Source: a bacterium (GTDB lineage Bacteria; Planctomycetota; UBA1135; UBA2386). Taken from it: 64,000 bases of DNA. Each line of letters starts with the position of its first letter. Position 1 is the first letter of the stretch. A program made the position numbers and the translations under genes. The notes under the pieces were generated by a model. That model ran no database searches, was not told the origin of the DNA, and saw nothing but the letters and a program-made list of their open reading frames with translations. This document shows, piece by piece, positions 1-7,850 of this stretch. The stretch spans positions 142,671 through 206,670 of the forward strand of contig JANSXC010000011.1 of NCBI GenBank assembly GCA_024743115.1, in the 5' to 3' direction.

Positions 1-1673
1 CCACGGTGCCCGAGCGCCCGACCCGACGGTCCGACGCCGACCTGCCGGCCGATCTCGACTGGGTCGTGCTGCGCGCACTCGCGATCGAACCCGAACGCCG
101 CTACCGCACGGCGCTCGAGTTCCAGACCGACGTCGCGCGCGCTCGTCGCCACGAACCGGTCACCGCCCGGCCGCCGACCTGGACCTACGTCGGCCAACGC
201 TTCCTGCGACGGCACCGCGTGGCGGCGACCGCCACCGCCACGGTGCTCATCCTGCTCGTCACGAGCCTCCTCGTCTTCGTCCAGCTCTACAATCGCGCCG
301 ACTCGAACTGGCAGGACTACCGCCGTCTCGTCGACGACAAACGACTGCAGGACCTGCGTGCCGAGGCCCGGGAACGAATCTGGCCGCCCTGGCCCGAAAA
401 CGTCGCGCGCATCGACCGTTGGCTGCAGCGCGCCGATGCCTTGCTCGGCCGCCGCGGCGACCTGCGCACGCGCGCCGACGATCTCGCCATGCGCCTGCAA
501 ACGGTCGAAGATCCCGACCAGCGCGACGAGATCGACTACCAACGCGAAGTGCTCGAACGCCTGATCACCGGGCTCGACGCACTCACGGCGACCGCACCGA
601 CGATCGACAATGTCGCCGGGCTGCGGGCTCGCAGGACGGAGGCCGAACGCGTCGGGCAGACGAGCCTCACAGACGCCGCCAGTGCGTGGCAGCAGGCGAT
701 CACCGCGATCGCCGACCCCGCGACCTGCCCGGCCTACGACGGCCTGCGGCTGCCGGGTCCACAAGTGGGACTCGTGCCGCTCGGCATCGACGCGCGCTCG
801 GGGCTCTGGGAGTTCTGGCACGTCGAAAGCGGCGATCGCCCGGTCGTCGAACGCGACGGCGCCGGACGCATTACGAAGCTCGGGATCACGGTCGACTCGG
901 GCATGGTGTTCGTGCTCGCACCGCCGGGATCGTTCGTCATGGGCGCATTGACCGTGGGCGACGAGCACTCCGGCGAAGCGCCGATCGATCCGAGCGCCGC
1001 GCCCATGGAACGCTTCGTTCACAAGCTGCACCTCGACGCGTTCTTCGTGAGCAAGTTCGAGTGCACGCAAGGTCAGTGGCTGCGTCTCGCCGGCACGCGG
1101 CCGAGCTTCACGACGCGCGCGACCAGCCGTGGCGACGTCGATCTGCGACACCCGGTCGAGCAGATCACCTGGCACGATGCGACCCTGCATCTCGCGCGCC
1201 GACGATTGCGGCTGCCGACCGAGGCGCAATGGGAATACTTCGCGCGCGGCGGCACGAAGACGATCTGGTCCAACGGCGACGACGTGGGCGAGATGTCGAC
1301 CTACGCCAACATCTGCGACGAGAGCTCCGGTGGCATCAACGGCACCCCGGTCGAACCCGGCCTCGACGACGGCTACCCGCATACGGCGCCCGTCGGCACG
1401 TTCGCGCCCAACGCGTTCGGTTTGCATGACGTTCACGGCAACGTCTCCGAGTGGTGCCGCGACTGGCTCGTATCGTACGTGAGGCCGGTCGCAACCGGCG
1501 AATGCCTCCGCGAACCCACCGCGGAGGACGACCCGCCGACGCTGCGCATGCACCGCGGTGGCGACTTCGCCGAACGGGCGCATCTGAGCCGCGTTGCATC
1601 GCGCAATGCGCTCGCGCCGTATCGTAAGACGGCACGGGTCGGCATTCGACCGATCCGAACGATCCTGCGATAG
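1..1673 (+). CDS. Ser/Thr kinase C-terminus fused to a SUMF1-type domain (5' partial)
   Basis: The gene enters from the left edge, so its true start is outside the window. The first ~55 visible residues match the end of a Hanks-type kinase domain (ALAIEPERRYRTALEF), followed by a membrane helix (about residues 73-95, VAATATATVLILLVTSLLVF), a short helical stretch, and from about residue 295 a formylglycine-generating-enzyme (SUMF1) fold: GMVFVLAPPGSFVMG, RLPTEAQWEYFARGG, NAFGLHDVHGNVSEWC and a final HRGGDF segment. The domain order implies a cytoplasmic kinase with an extracytoplasmic SUMF1 module. In such fusions the SUMF1 domain may act as a binding or sensor module rather than an enzyme; that is inference. 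Stop at 1673. Confidence 0.85.
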   Translation, partial: TVPERPTRRSDADLPADLDWVVLRALAIEPERRYRTALEFQTDVARARRHEPVTARPPTWTYVGQRFLRRHRVAATATATVLILLVTSLLVFVQLYNRADSNWQDYRRLVDDKRLQDLRAEARERIWPPWPENVARIDRWLQRADALLGRRGDLRTRADDLAMRLQTVEDPDQRDEIDYQREVLERLITGLDALTATAPTIDNVAGLRARRTEAERVGQTSLTDAASAWQQAITAIADPATCPAYDGLRLPGPQVGLVPLGIDARSGLWEFWHVESGDRPVVERDGAGRITKLGITVDSGMVFVLAPPGSFVMGALTVGDEHSGEAPIDPSAAPMERFVHKLHLDAFFVSKFECTQGQWLRLAGTRPSFTTRATSRGDVDLRHPVEQITWHDATLHLARRRLRLPTEAQWEYFARGGTKTIWSNGDDVGEMSTYANICDESSGGINGTPVEPGLDDGYPHTAPVGTFAPNAFGLHDVHGNVSEWCRDWLVSYVRPVATGECLREPTAEDDPPTLRMHRGGDFAERAHLSRVASRNALAPYRKTARVGIRPIRTILR

Positions 1674-1719
1674 CGGCGGCCAGAGCAACAGCCGCAGCTC
1701 CGGCCGACCGGCAAACACC

Positions 1720-2733
1720 TCAGTTGCCGATCAGGAACCGGCCGAAGTTGGAACTCGTAAGACCCAGCGGATTCGCCGGCGGATCGATGAAGAACCACTG
1801 GTTCCAAAGCGGCAGGCCGGGTGCGAGCCCGGGCGCGAGGGGCAGCGAGACGGTGTGGCTGCCGCCACCGATCACCAGCCAGCTCACGACATCGTCATAG
1901 ACGTACGCCGAACAGCCGGTCGCCCCGAAGCCATCGAGCGCGAACGGCCCCGAACGGGTGCGAAAGCTCCATACGAGCACAGCGAGGCTCGTCGCTCCGG
2001 ACGGCCCGTCGGTCGCATGGATGTTCAGCGTGCTGCCGAGCTGCGCCGAGCCCGAGTAGTCGAGCTGCGGAGTCAGACCGTTGCTGCCCTGACAACCACC
2101 CTCGCCATAGACGATCGTGTTGTTCGTATCGGTGCAGAGCCGGAGCTTGATACCCCCGCCGGCCTCGACGTTGGCGTTGTTGTAGCCAGCGCCCGTTCGC
2201 CACACGAAGGGGATCGACGGGTCCGTACGAAAGCCCGGATTGCCCGGCCCGGTCGCACCTGAACCACGCGTGAAAAACTCGATCACCAGATCTCCGGCCG
2301 AGGGCAGATAGCGGAACGAGAAAGCCATCCCCAACGGCATCCACTCATCGACGGTCGAAGGCAGCGACACCTGCAGGTGCTGAACCGGTCGAGCGGTAAA
2401 CCCGACCATGTTGGAACCCATCGAGCTCGAGAGCGGGTTCGGACTGTGCCCCATGCGAATCTGGATCTCACCGAACGACCGCACCTGCGAACTCGCCGGC
2501 GCAACGGCGAGCTCCACGATCTCGAGCTGCTGGTTGCCGAGCACGGCCGCCGGAACCTTCACCTGGTACCGCATCGTCCCGTAGGTCGGATCGTTGGGAT
2601 TGCCGTTGCCGAACGGTCGCGGATCGGGCGCGCCAACGGCCGGCGTATCCGAAGGGTGGAAGAGGCAAGATTGCGCACTGGCGACGGTCGACGTCGCGAG
2701 CAACGCGAGAATGGCGGTGACGGAATGGTTCAT
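1720..2733 (-). CDS. secreted protein with shared C-terminal beta domain
   Basis: A 337-residue protein. The start at 2733 was chosen because it gives a clean signal peptide (MNHSVTAILALLATSTVASA); an upstream in-frame start would add a basic leader. The middle resembles a secreted beta-sandwich of unknown function. The last ~115 residues (from about base 2070 to the stop) belong to the repeated domain seen in at least six other secreted proteins here, with the marks GATGCSAYVY and WFFIDPPANPLGL. Probably exported; function unknown. It faces the same way as the next secreted gene, 91 bases upstream of its start. Confidence 0.75.
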   Translation of the reverse strand: MNHSVTAILALLATSTVASAQSCLFHPSDTPAVGAPDPRPFGNGNPNDPTYGTMRYQVKVPAAVLGNQQLEIVELAVAPASSQVRSFGEIQIRMGHSPNPLSSSMGSNMVGFTARPVQHLQVSLPSTVDEWMPLGMAFSFRYLPSAGDLVIEFFTRGSGATGPGNPGFRTDPSIPFVWRTGAGYNNANVEAGGGIKLRLCTDTNNTIVYGEGGCQGSNGLTPQLDYSGSAQLGSTLNIHATDGPSGATSLAVLVWSFRTRSGPFALDGFGATGCSAYVYDDVVSWLVIGGGSHTVSLPLAPGLAPGLPLWNQWFFIDPPANPLGLTSSNFGRFLIGN

Positions 2734-2823
2734 GAGAGTCCTAGGTTGCTGGCAAGGCCGTGCGCCAGCGCCGCCCCGGACCCTCAACGGATTCTCATGT
2801 TTTTCAGACCGCCCCGCAGTTCC

Positions 2824-3933
2824 CTAGAACCGCTGCCGCACGGCCGTTCCGGCCCGGATCACGCCCGCGGCGAGATCGAATCCGAAGGCCTGCGTCGTGA
2901 CCCCGACTCCGCGCATCGCCGAGCTCGCCATCACCGGCCAGGACAGCAGCGCTTCACCGGCGGCATCGGTGACCCCCGACACGAGCGGAAATGCGGTGAA
3001 CGGCGGCACCAGCACGGGCGCATTGCCCGGCTGCAGCACGAACCAGGGCGGTCCTGAAAACGCCTCGGTCGCTGCGATGAGGAACACCGGCGAGCCGGTG
3101 GCGAGATGGCCGTTGGCGCGGAACAGGTAGCCGGGGACGTCGAGCCGCGCCGTGTGGTGCGGTGGGAACACGGCATCCGGATGGAGACCCGAGTACAGGC
3201 TCGCCGTGAACGGCGTATTGCCATAGCGCGAAACGACAGCGACCCCGCTCGGCGTGTCGACGAGTAGATCGACGAGCATCTGCCAACCGATGGTGCCCGT
3301 CGAGACCTCCACGATTGCCAGGTTGTCGTGCGACAACACGTAGCTCGACCCGAGCGCCGACGCCGCGCCACAGGCGTCGAGCGACGCCGACACGATGCTC
3401 GGCAGACTCGAACCACCCATCGCTCGCACCGACAGGGCGGAGCTGTGCGTCACGACACCGAGAAACACGTCCGAACCGTACGGCACGTCAACCGGCGTCG
3501 AGAACACGACCTCGATCTCCGGTTCCGCGACACCCCGCGGAGTCGGCACGTCGCGCTCACTCACGATTGCCGTGGTCCCCGGTGCCTGCGGTCCGCGGAT
3601 CGTCGGACGATTGCTGTTGCCATCTTCGAGGTAGACGTGCAGATCGAACGTCTTCTCCGTGATCGGGTTCGCATCGCGGAGACGAATCACGGCACCACGC
3701 AGTCGGAACTTGTCCGGCGTCACGAACTCACCGATCCCGCGATACGACTCCGCCGGAATGCGCGCGATGGCCTCCGACAACACGCCATAGTTGATCGTCG
3801 TGAGCAGCACGTTGTCGGGCGGCATGCCCGTCAACAGGCCGACGCGTTCTTGCGCACCGACCCCGGCGACGAGCAGTGCGGAAGCGAACACACCAGCGGC
3901 GAAGCTGGCACGGATCTGGACAGGGCGTCTCAT
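2824..3933 (-). CDS. secreted protein, function unknown
   Basis: A 369-residue protein starting at 3933, where MRRPVQIRASFAAGVFASALL forms a signal peptide with a VGAQ cleavage site; the upstream in-frame extension is basic and unlikely to be translated. The body has no family I recognise. The C-terminal ~130 residues fit a divergent copy of the repeated secreted C-terminal domain (GPPWFVLQPG, then TDAAGEALLSWPV and GVTTQAFGFD near the end). It is divergent from the phosphatase-superfamily gene beginning at 4022, so the 88-base gap should hold two promoters. Confidence 0.72.
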   Translation of the reverse strand: MRRPVQIRASFAAGVFASALLVAGVGAQERVGLLTGMPPDNVLLTTINYGVLSEAIARIPAESYRGIGEFVTPDKFRLRGAVIRLRDANPITEKTFDLHVYLEDGNSNRPTIRGPQAPGTTAIVSERDVPTPRGVAEPEIEVVFSTPVDVPYGSDVFLGVVTHSSALSVRAMGGSSLPSIVSASLDACGAASALGSSYVLSHDNLAIVEVSTGTIGWQMLVDLLVDTPSGVAVVSRYGNTPFTASLYSGLHPDAVFPPHHTARLDVPGYLFRANGHLATGSPVFLIAATEAFSGPPWFVLQPGNAPVLVPPFTAFPLVSGVTDAAGEALLSWPVMASSAMRGVGVTTQAFGFDLAAGVIRAGTAVRQRF

Positions 3934-4021
3934 CACTGCACGTAACCCCGCCAAGACCACAGGTAACGACGTGCGCGGATCCGCACGACGCAGCGACCGA
4001 TCCGACGTAACCTCGTTGCTC

Positions 4022-5134
4022 ATGCGCGCTCTTGTGATCACGGCAGCCCTGGTCGGGCTGCTCGTTGCCGTTCCCGAGTCTGTTTCGGCCCAGGATTCCG
4101 GCCGGACTCACCACACCGAGAACGTCGTGCTCGTGACCCTCGACGGCATGCGCTGGGAGGAGGTCTTCCACGGCGCCGACAACCGCATGATGAACGTGGA
4201 AGACGGTGGCGTGAAAGACCTGCTCGCGACCCGACGCCGGTTCTGGCGCGGCACGCCGAAGGCCCGGCGCGAAGTCTTGATGCCATTCCTCTGGCACGTG
4301 ATCGCGAAGGAGGGCCAGCTCTTCGGCGACCGTTCACGGCAGGTGACCGCGGCCGCTCGCAACCCGCACAAGTTCAGCTACCCGGGCTACAGCGAATTGC
4401 TCTGCGGCTTCGTCGACGAACGCATCAGGAGCAACAACAAGATCCCGAACCCCAACGTCACCGTCCTCGAGTTCTTGCAGCGGATACCGGACTACTCCGG
4501 CCGTATCGCCGCGTTCTCGGGCTGGGACGTGCACCCTTACATGATCAATGAAGAGCGCAGCGGCGTCTTCGTCGAGTCCGCGTTCGATCCGATCACGGTC
4601 GCCGCGACGCCCGAACGCCAGGCGATGCTGCAGGCGCAGGTCGATCACCTGCCGCGCTACTGGGAGCACTTCGCGTTCGACTCGCTCACCTTCGCCCGCG
4701 CGATGGAGTACCTGCGGGTCAAACGGCCGCGCGTGCTCTACCTCGCGCTCGGCGAAACCGACGAGTGGGCGCACGCCCGGCGCTACGATCTGTATCTGCA
4801 GATGGCGAACCGCAACGACCGGATGATTCGCGAACTTTGGGAATGGATTCAGGCCGATCCGCAGTATCGAGACAAGACGTCGCTGCTGATCACCGTCGAT
4901 CACGGGCGCGGACGCGGCCCGCGCGACTGGACGGATCACGGCGCAAACGTGATCGGCGCAGCGAAGGTGTGGTTCGCCGTGATGGGACCGGACACCCAGG
5001 CGCTCGGCGTGCGTGAGAACGTGGCGACAACCCTCGGAATGACCGCGGCGACGGTCGCGGCGCTGCTCGGCGAAGACTATCGCGGGACGGACGAACGGAT
5101 CGCGGGCCCGCTGCCCGACGTCATCCGCGAGTGA
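4022..5134 (+). CDS. alkaline phosphatase superfamily hydrolase, exported
   Basis: A 370-residue protein. The start at 4022 gives a signal peptide (MRALVITAALVGLLVAVPES, then VSAQ). The alkaline-phosphatase-superfamily metal and nucleophile motifs are in order: VTLDGMRWEEVF (first Asp), KFSYPGYSE (probable nucleophile Ser/Thr region), LALGETDEWAH (Asp and His ligands), LITVDHGRG (Asp-His) and WTDHG (final His). This is closest to the type I phosphodiesterase/sulfatase-like branch rather than classical PhoA. Likely periplasmic hydrolysis of a phosphate or sulfate ester; the substrate cannot be read from sequence. Ends 10 bases from the convergent Rsm22-like gene. Confidence 0.78.
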   Translation: MRALVITAALVGLLVAVPESVSAQDSGRTHHTENVVLVTLDGMRWEEVFHGADNRMMNVEDGGVKDLLATRRRFWRGTPKARREVLMPFLWHVIAKEGQLFGDRSRQVTAAARNPHKFSYPGYSELLCGFVDERIRSNNKIPNPNVTVLEFLQRIPDYSGRIAAFSGWDVHPYMINEERSGVFVESAFDPITVAATPERQAMLQAQVDHLPRYWEHFAFDSLTFARAMEYLRVKRPRVLYLALGETDEWAHARRYDLYLQMANRNDRMIRELWEWIQADPQYRDKTSLLITVDHGRGRGPRDWTDHGANVIGAAKVWFAVMGPDTQALGVRENVATTLGMTAATVAALLGEDYRGTDERIAGPLPDVIRE

Positions 5135-5144
5135 ATCGCGCGGG

Positions 5145-6113
5145 TCACCGTGCCGGCAACGACCGCACGCTCGTGGCGTTCTTCTTGAGCACCCGAAACG
5201 TCGCGGCATCCCCGCGCTTCTGGACCGCGATCGTCTCCAGCCCCGCCGCGGTGCAGGCGGTCACGAGCGCATCGCGCGAGCGGATCCGCGGTCGCCCGAG
5301 GAGGCGATGATCGGGAGAACCGTCGGGCCGGCTCTCGGACCGGCCCTGGTCGGCGTTCTCTCGCACGAGCGCGAGGAACGCATACGGCAGCGCCCGCAGG
5401 TCGATCCCGATCGCGCGCGCCGCGCGCACCCAGGCGCCATCCGTGAACACCTCGGGTGGCGGCGCGGCGAAGAAGTGGCACCAGTCCTGGCCGGCCAACG
5501 CGGGACACGCCTCGGCGTGCGGACACGGCGCGACGACGCGGAACTCGCCGCGTAGCTCATCGCGCAACTCGGACAGCCGACGCGAGGTCGGGTGGTTGCC
5601 AGGCTCGACGATCACGACGATTCGGGCGCGAGCGATCAGGTCGCGAAGCGCCGCTCGACCACGTTCGTCGAGTTCTCCGAGCACGTGACTCACGAGCAGC
5701 ACATCGGGATCTGCTGCCGTGACATCGGCGACCGAACGCGCCGGAACCGCAGGAAGTTCACGCCCGAACTCGCTCCTCGCGAACTCCATCGCATGCGGCG
5801 AGCGATCGTGAAAGCCGATCTCGGCCACGGTGAAGTGCGCCGCGAACCGCCGCGCCGCGATGCCCGAGCCGCAGCCGAAGTCCAGCACGCTCGGCGACTT
5901 CCCGACCGCGAGCCCACGGTCGATCGCTTCCGTCAGCGCCGCGTCCCACTTCCAACCGATGCGGGCCGCCAGCACCGCGTCGTAGGCGGCGAGATCCTCG
6001 GGTCCGCGCCAGTAGTCACGCAGCTCGTGCCCGCCACGTGAGTCGTCGAGGAACAGCTCACGCAACCGCCCGATGCGGTGCAGTTGGTCGTCGGAGAGTG
6101 GCGAGTCCGTCAC
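5145..6113 (-). CDS. Rsm22-like small-subunit ribosomal methyltransferase
   Basis: A 322-residue class I SAM-dependent methyltransferase. The SAM motif is VLDFGCGSGIAARRF near residue 78. Further on is the cysteine signature of the Rsm22 family, CPHAEACPALAGQDWCHF, which in mitochondrial relatives binds an iron-sulfur cluster. Family members associate with the small ribosomal subunit; a direct rRNA target is not proven for bacterial members. The GTG start overlaps the stop of the upstream PrsW-like gene in a GTGA arrangement, so the two are probably translationally coupled. Confidence 0.8.
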   Translation of the reverse strand: MTDSPLSDDQLHRIGRLRELFLDDSRGGHELRDYWRGPEDLAAYDAVLAARIGWKWDAALTEAIDRGLAVGKSPSVLDFGCGSGIAARRFAAHFTVAEIGFHDRSPHAMEFARSEFGRELPAVPARSVADVTAADPDVLLVSHVLGELDERGRAALRDLIARARIVVIVEPGNHPTSRRLSELRDELRGEFRVVAPCPHAEACPALAGQDWCHFFAAPPPEVFTDGAWVRAARAIGIDLRALPYAFLALVRENADQGRSESRPDGSPDHRLLGRPRIRSRDALVTACTAAGLETIAVQKRGDAATFRVLKKNATSVRSLPAR

Positions 6114-6787
6114 GACGGTGGATGGTAGTGCGGTGACCGCGATCGCGCCCAGCGCAGCTTGAGTACGAGCAGGTAGAGCGCGGTCGGGAGCACGAGGATC
6201 AGCGACACCTGCGCCCGCACGCGATCACCGTCGAGGAACAGGTCGTACAACCCGTGGATCAGAACCGCGAGCGGCAGGCCGAGCAGAACCCAGAGCGCCG
6301 TCAGGCGACTGACGCGATGCAGCTTCACCATCGCGCAGAAGAACCCGAGGCTGCCCGTGCAGGCCGCGTGCAGCAGCGTCGCGGTGAACCCGCGCTGGAT
6401 GAGCGCCGCGACGTCGCAGCCATACTGCGAATAGATGACGTTCTCGACCCCGGCGAAACCGAGCCCACAGGCCCCGCCGTAGACCGCGCCGTCGAGCGGC
6501 TCGTCGAGCTCGGCCATGCAGAGCAGCGGCATGAACGCGGCGAGCTTCCACATCTCTTCGTTCAACGCCGTGACGAAGAACGCATCGACGACCGGGGTCA
6601 CGACGCCGAACCAGGACTCCAGCCAGGGCCTCGTGACGAGCACGCCGAGCACCGACAGCGCACCAAGCAGTACCGCAAGCGCGATGCACCACCACGGCTC
6701 GCGCTCGTGATCATCGTGGCGGTGGATCATCCACAGCCACAGCAGACAGGGTCCTGTCCCCAGCGGAATCGCGAGCCACAACGACAC
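6110..6787 (-). CDS. PrsW-family intramembrane glutamic protease
   Basis: A 225-residue polytopic membrane protein with about eight hydrophobic segments. The family motifs are present in order: ALNEEMWKLAAF (Glu-Glu-x-x-Lys), DGAVYGGACGLGFAGVEN, LLHAACTG and LIHGLYDLFL. PrsW relatives cut membrane proteins such as anti-sigma factors; the window holds ECF sigma factors but no direct link is visible. The start is GTG at 6787, preceded by a TAGATT hexamer 7 bases upstream, suggesting a leaderless transcript. It heads a two-gene operon with the Rsm22-like gene. Confidence 0.85.
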   Translation of the reverse strand: MSLWLAIPLGTGPCLLWLWMIHRHDDHEREPWWCIALAVLLGALSVLGVLVTRPWLESWFGVVTPVVDAFFVTALNEEMWKLAAFMPLLCMAELDEPLDGAVYGGACGLGFAGVENVIYSQYGCDVAALIQRGFTATLLHAACTGSLGFFCAMVKLHRVSRLTALWVLLGLPLAVLIHGLYDLFLDGDRVRAQVSLILVLPTALYLLVLKLRWARSRSPHYHPPS

Positions 6788-6794
6788 GATCGGG

Positions 6795-6800
6795 AATCTA
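6795..6800 (-). promoter_or_regulatory. probable -10 element (TAGATT) of a leaderless promoter
   Basis: On the minus strand TAGATT lies exactly 7 bases before the GTG start of the PrsW-like gene, leaving no room for a ribosome binding site. No convincing -35 is seen. It fits the recurrent pattern described in the findings. Confidence 0.4.
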
Positions 6801-6859
6801 CCCGGGCCGGGAGCCGTTGCGACCCCGGGGCCTCGAACGGGCGCGCGGGGCGCCGTATC

Positions 6860-7840
6860 TCAGCGGCACTGCGCGATCGCGCGCGCAACGTAGACCGGCG
6901 CAACCTTGCGACGCCAGTAGACATCGAGGTCGGTGTTGTCCATCGTGCGCGCCGGCTTCATCGCGGCCTTGCCGGCCTCGGCGACGAGCTCGTCGGTGAG
7001 CTGCTTGCCGGCCAGCAGTTCCTCGGTCGCGGTCGCCGGCATCGCGTAGGACCCCGCACCACCGAGGCGAACGTTGGCCTTCTCGATCGTGCCGTCCTCG
7101 GCATACCAGAGGCACGCACCGACCCCGAGCACGGGGAAGTCGTACGTGTCACGCCGACGGAGCTTGGTGTACGCCGACTTCCAGTTGCCCGGCGCGGGCA
7201 AGATCAGCCGCGTAAGCAACTCCTCCGGCTTCTTGGTCAGATACTCGATGCCGTCGTCCTGGTAGAGGTCGACCGCGCTGATCTGCCGCGTGCCGTCGGT
7301 GCCCACGAGCTCCACTTGCGCCTCCATCGCACAGACGACCGGCACCGTGTCACTACTCTGCACGGCCCAGCACCGCGGCGAGCCGGGCGCAACCCAGCAA
7401 ATCGCGCCTTCCTTCTTCATGCAGAAGTCGATCGACTCGCGCCATTCGAAGCTCTGGTCGTAGTAGGTGCAACGCGTGTCGAGCAGCAGGTTGCCGCCGA
7501 TCGTGCCCATGTTGCGCAGCAGCGGCGTGCTGATCTCACGCACCGCGTGCGCAATCGCGGGATAGTGCTCCTTGATGTGCGGATCGTGCTCGATGGTCGA
7601 CAGCTTGACCATCGCGCCGATCGCCACGCTGCCGTCATCGCGTACGTCGATCGCGTGCAGCTCGGGCAGGTCCTGGAGCGAGATCACATGGCGCGGCTCC
7701 TGATGGCGCCGCTTCATGTTGGGATACAGGTCCGTGCCGCCGGCGACGTACATCGCCGCCTTGCCGTGCTCGCTCGCGAGCGCGACCGCATCCGCCGCGG
7801 TCTTGGGCCGGTAGTACTCGAACGTGGGAAGTCGCAGCAT
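6860..7840 (-). CDS. FAD-binding subunit of a 4-hydroxybenzoyl-CoA reductase-like molybdenum enzyme
   Basis: A 326-residue subunit of the xanthine oxidase family. FAD-binding motifs are VAGGTDLYPNMKR (residues ~32-44) and TIGGNLLLDTR (~113-123). Between the two halves is an insertion with cysteines at residues 124, 140, 148 and 157. The 16-8-9 spacing equals that recalled for the extra [4Fe-4S] cluster of the beta subunit (HcrB) of Thauera 4-hydroxybenzoyl-CoA reductase (Cys122/138/146/155). Most xanthine-dehydrogenase FAD subunits lack this insertion. An AGGAG sits 8 bases before the ATG at 7840, and the stop of the molybdopterin subunit is only 10 bases upstream. Last gene of the operon. 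Confidence 0.85.
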   Translation of the reverse strand: MLRLPTFEYYRPKTAADAVALASEHGKAAMYVAGGTDLYPNMKRRHQEPRHVISLQDLPELHAIDVRDDGSVAIGAMVKLSTIEHDPHIKEHYPAIAHAVREISTPLLRNMGTIGGNLLLDTRCTYYDQSFEWRESIDFCMKKEGAICWVAPGSPRCWAVQSSDTVPVVCAMEAQVELVGTDGTRQISAVDLYQDDGIEYLTKKPEELLTRLILPAPGNWKSAYTKLRRRDTYDFPVLGVGACLWYAEDGTIEKANVRLGGAGSYAMPATATEELLAGKQLTDELVAEAGKAAMKPARTMDNTDLDVYWRRKVAPVYVARAIAQCR

Positions 7841-7850
7841 CGTTCGTCTC

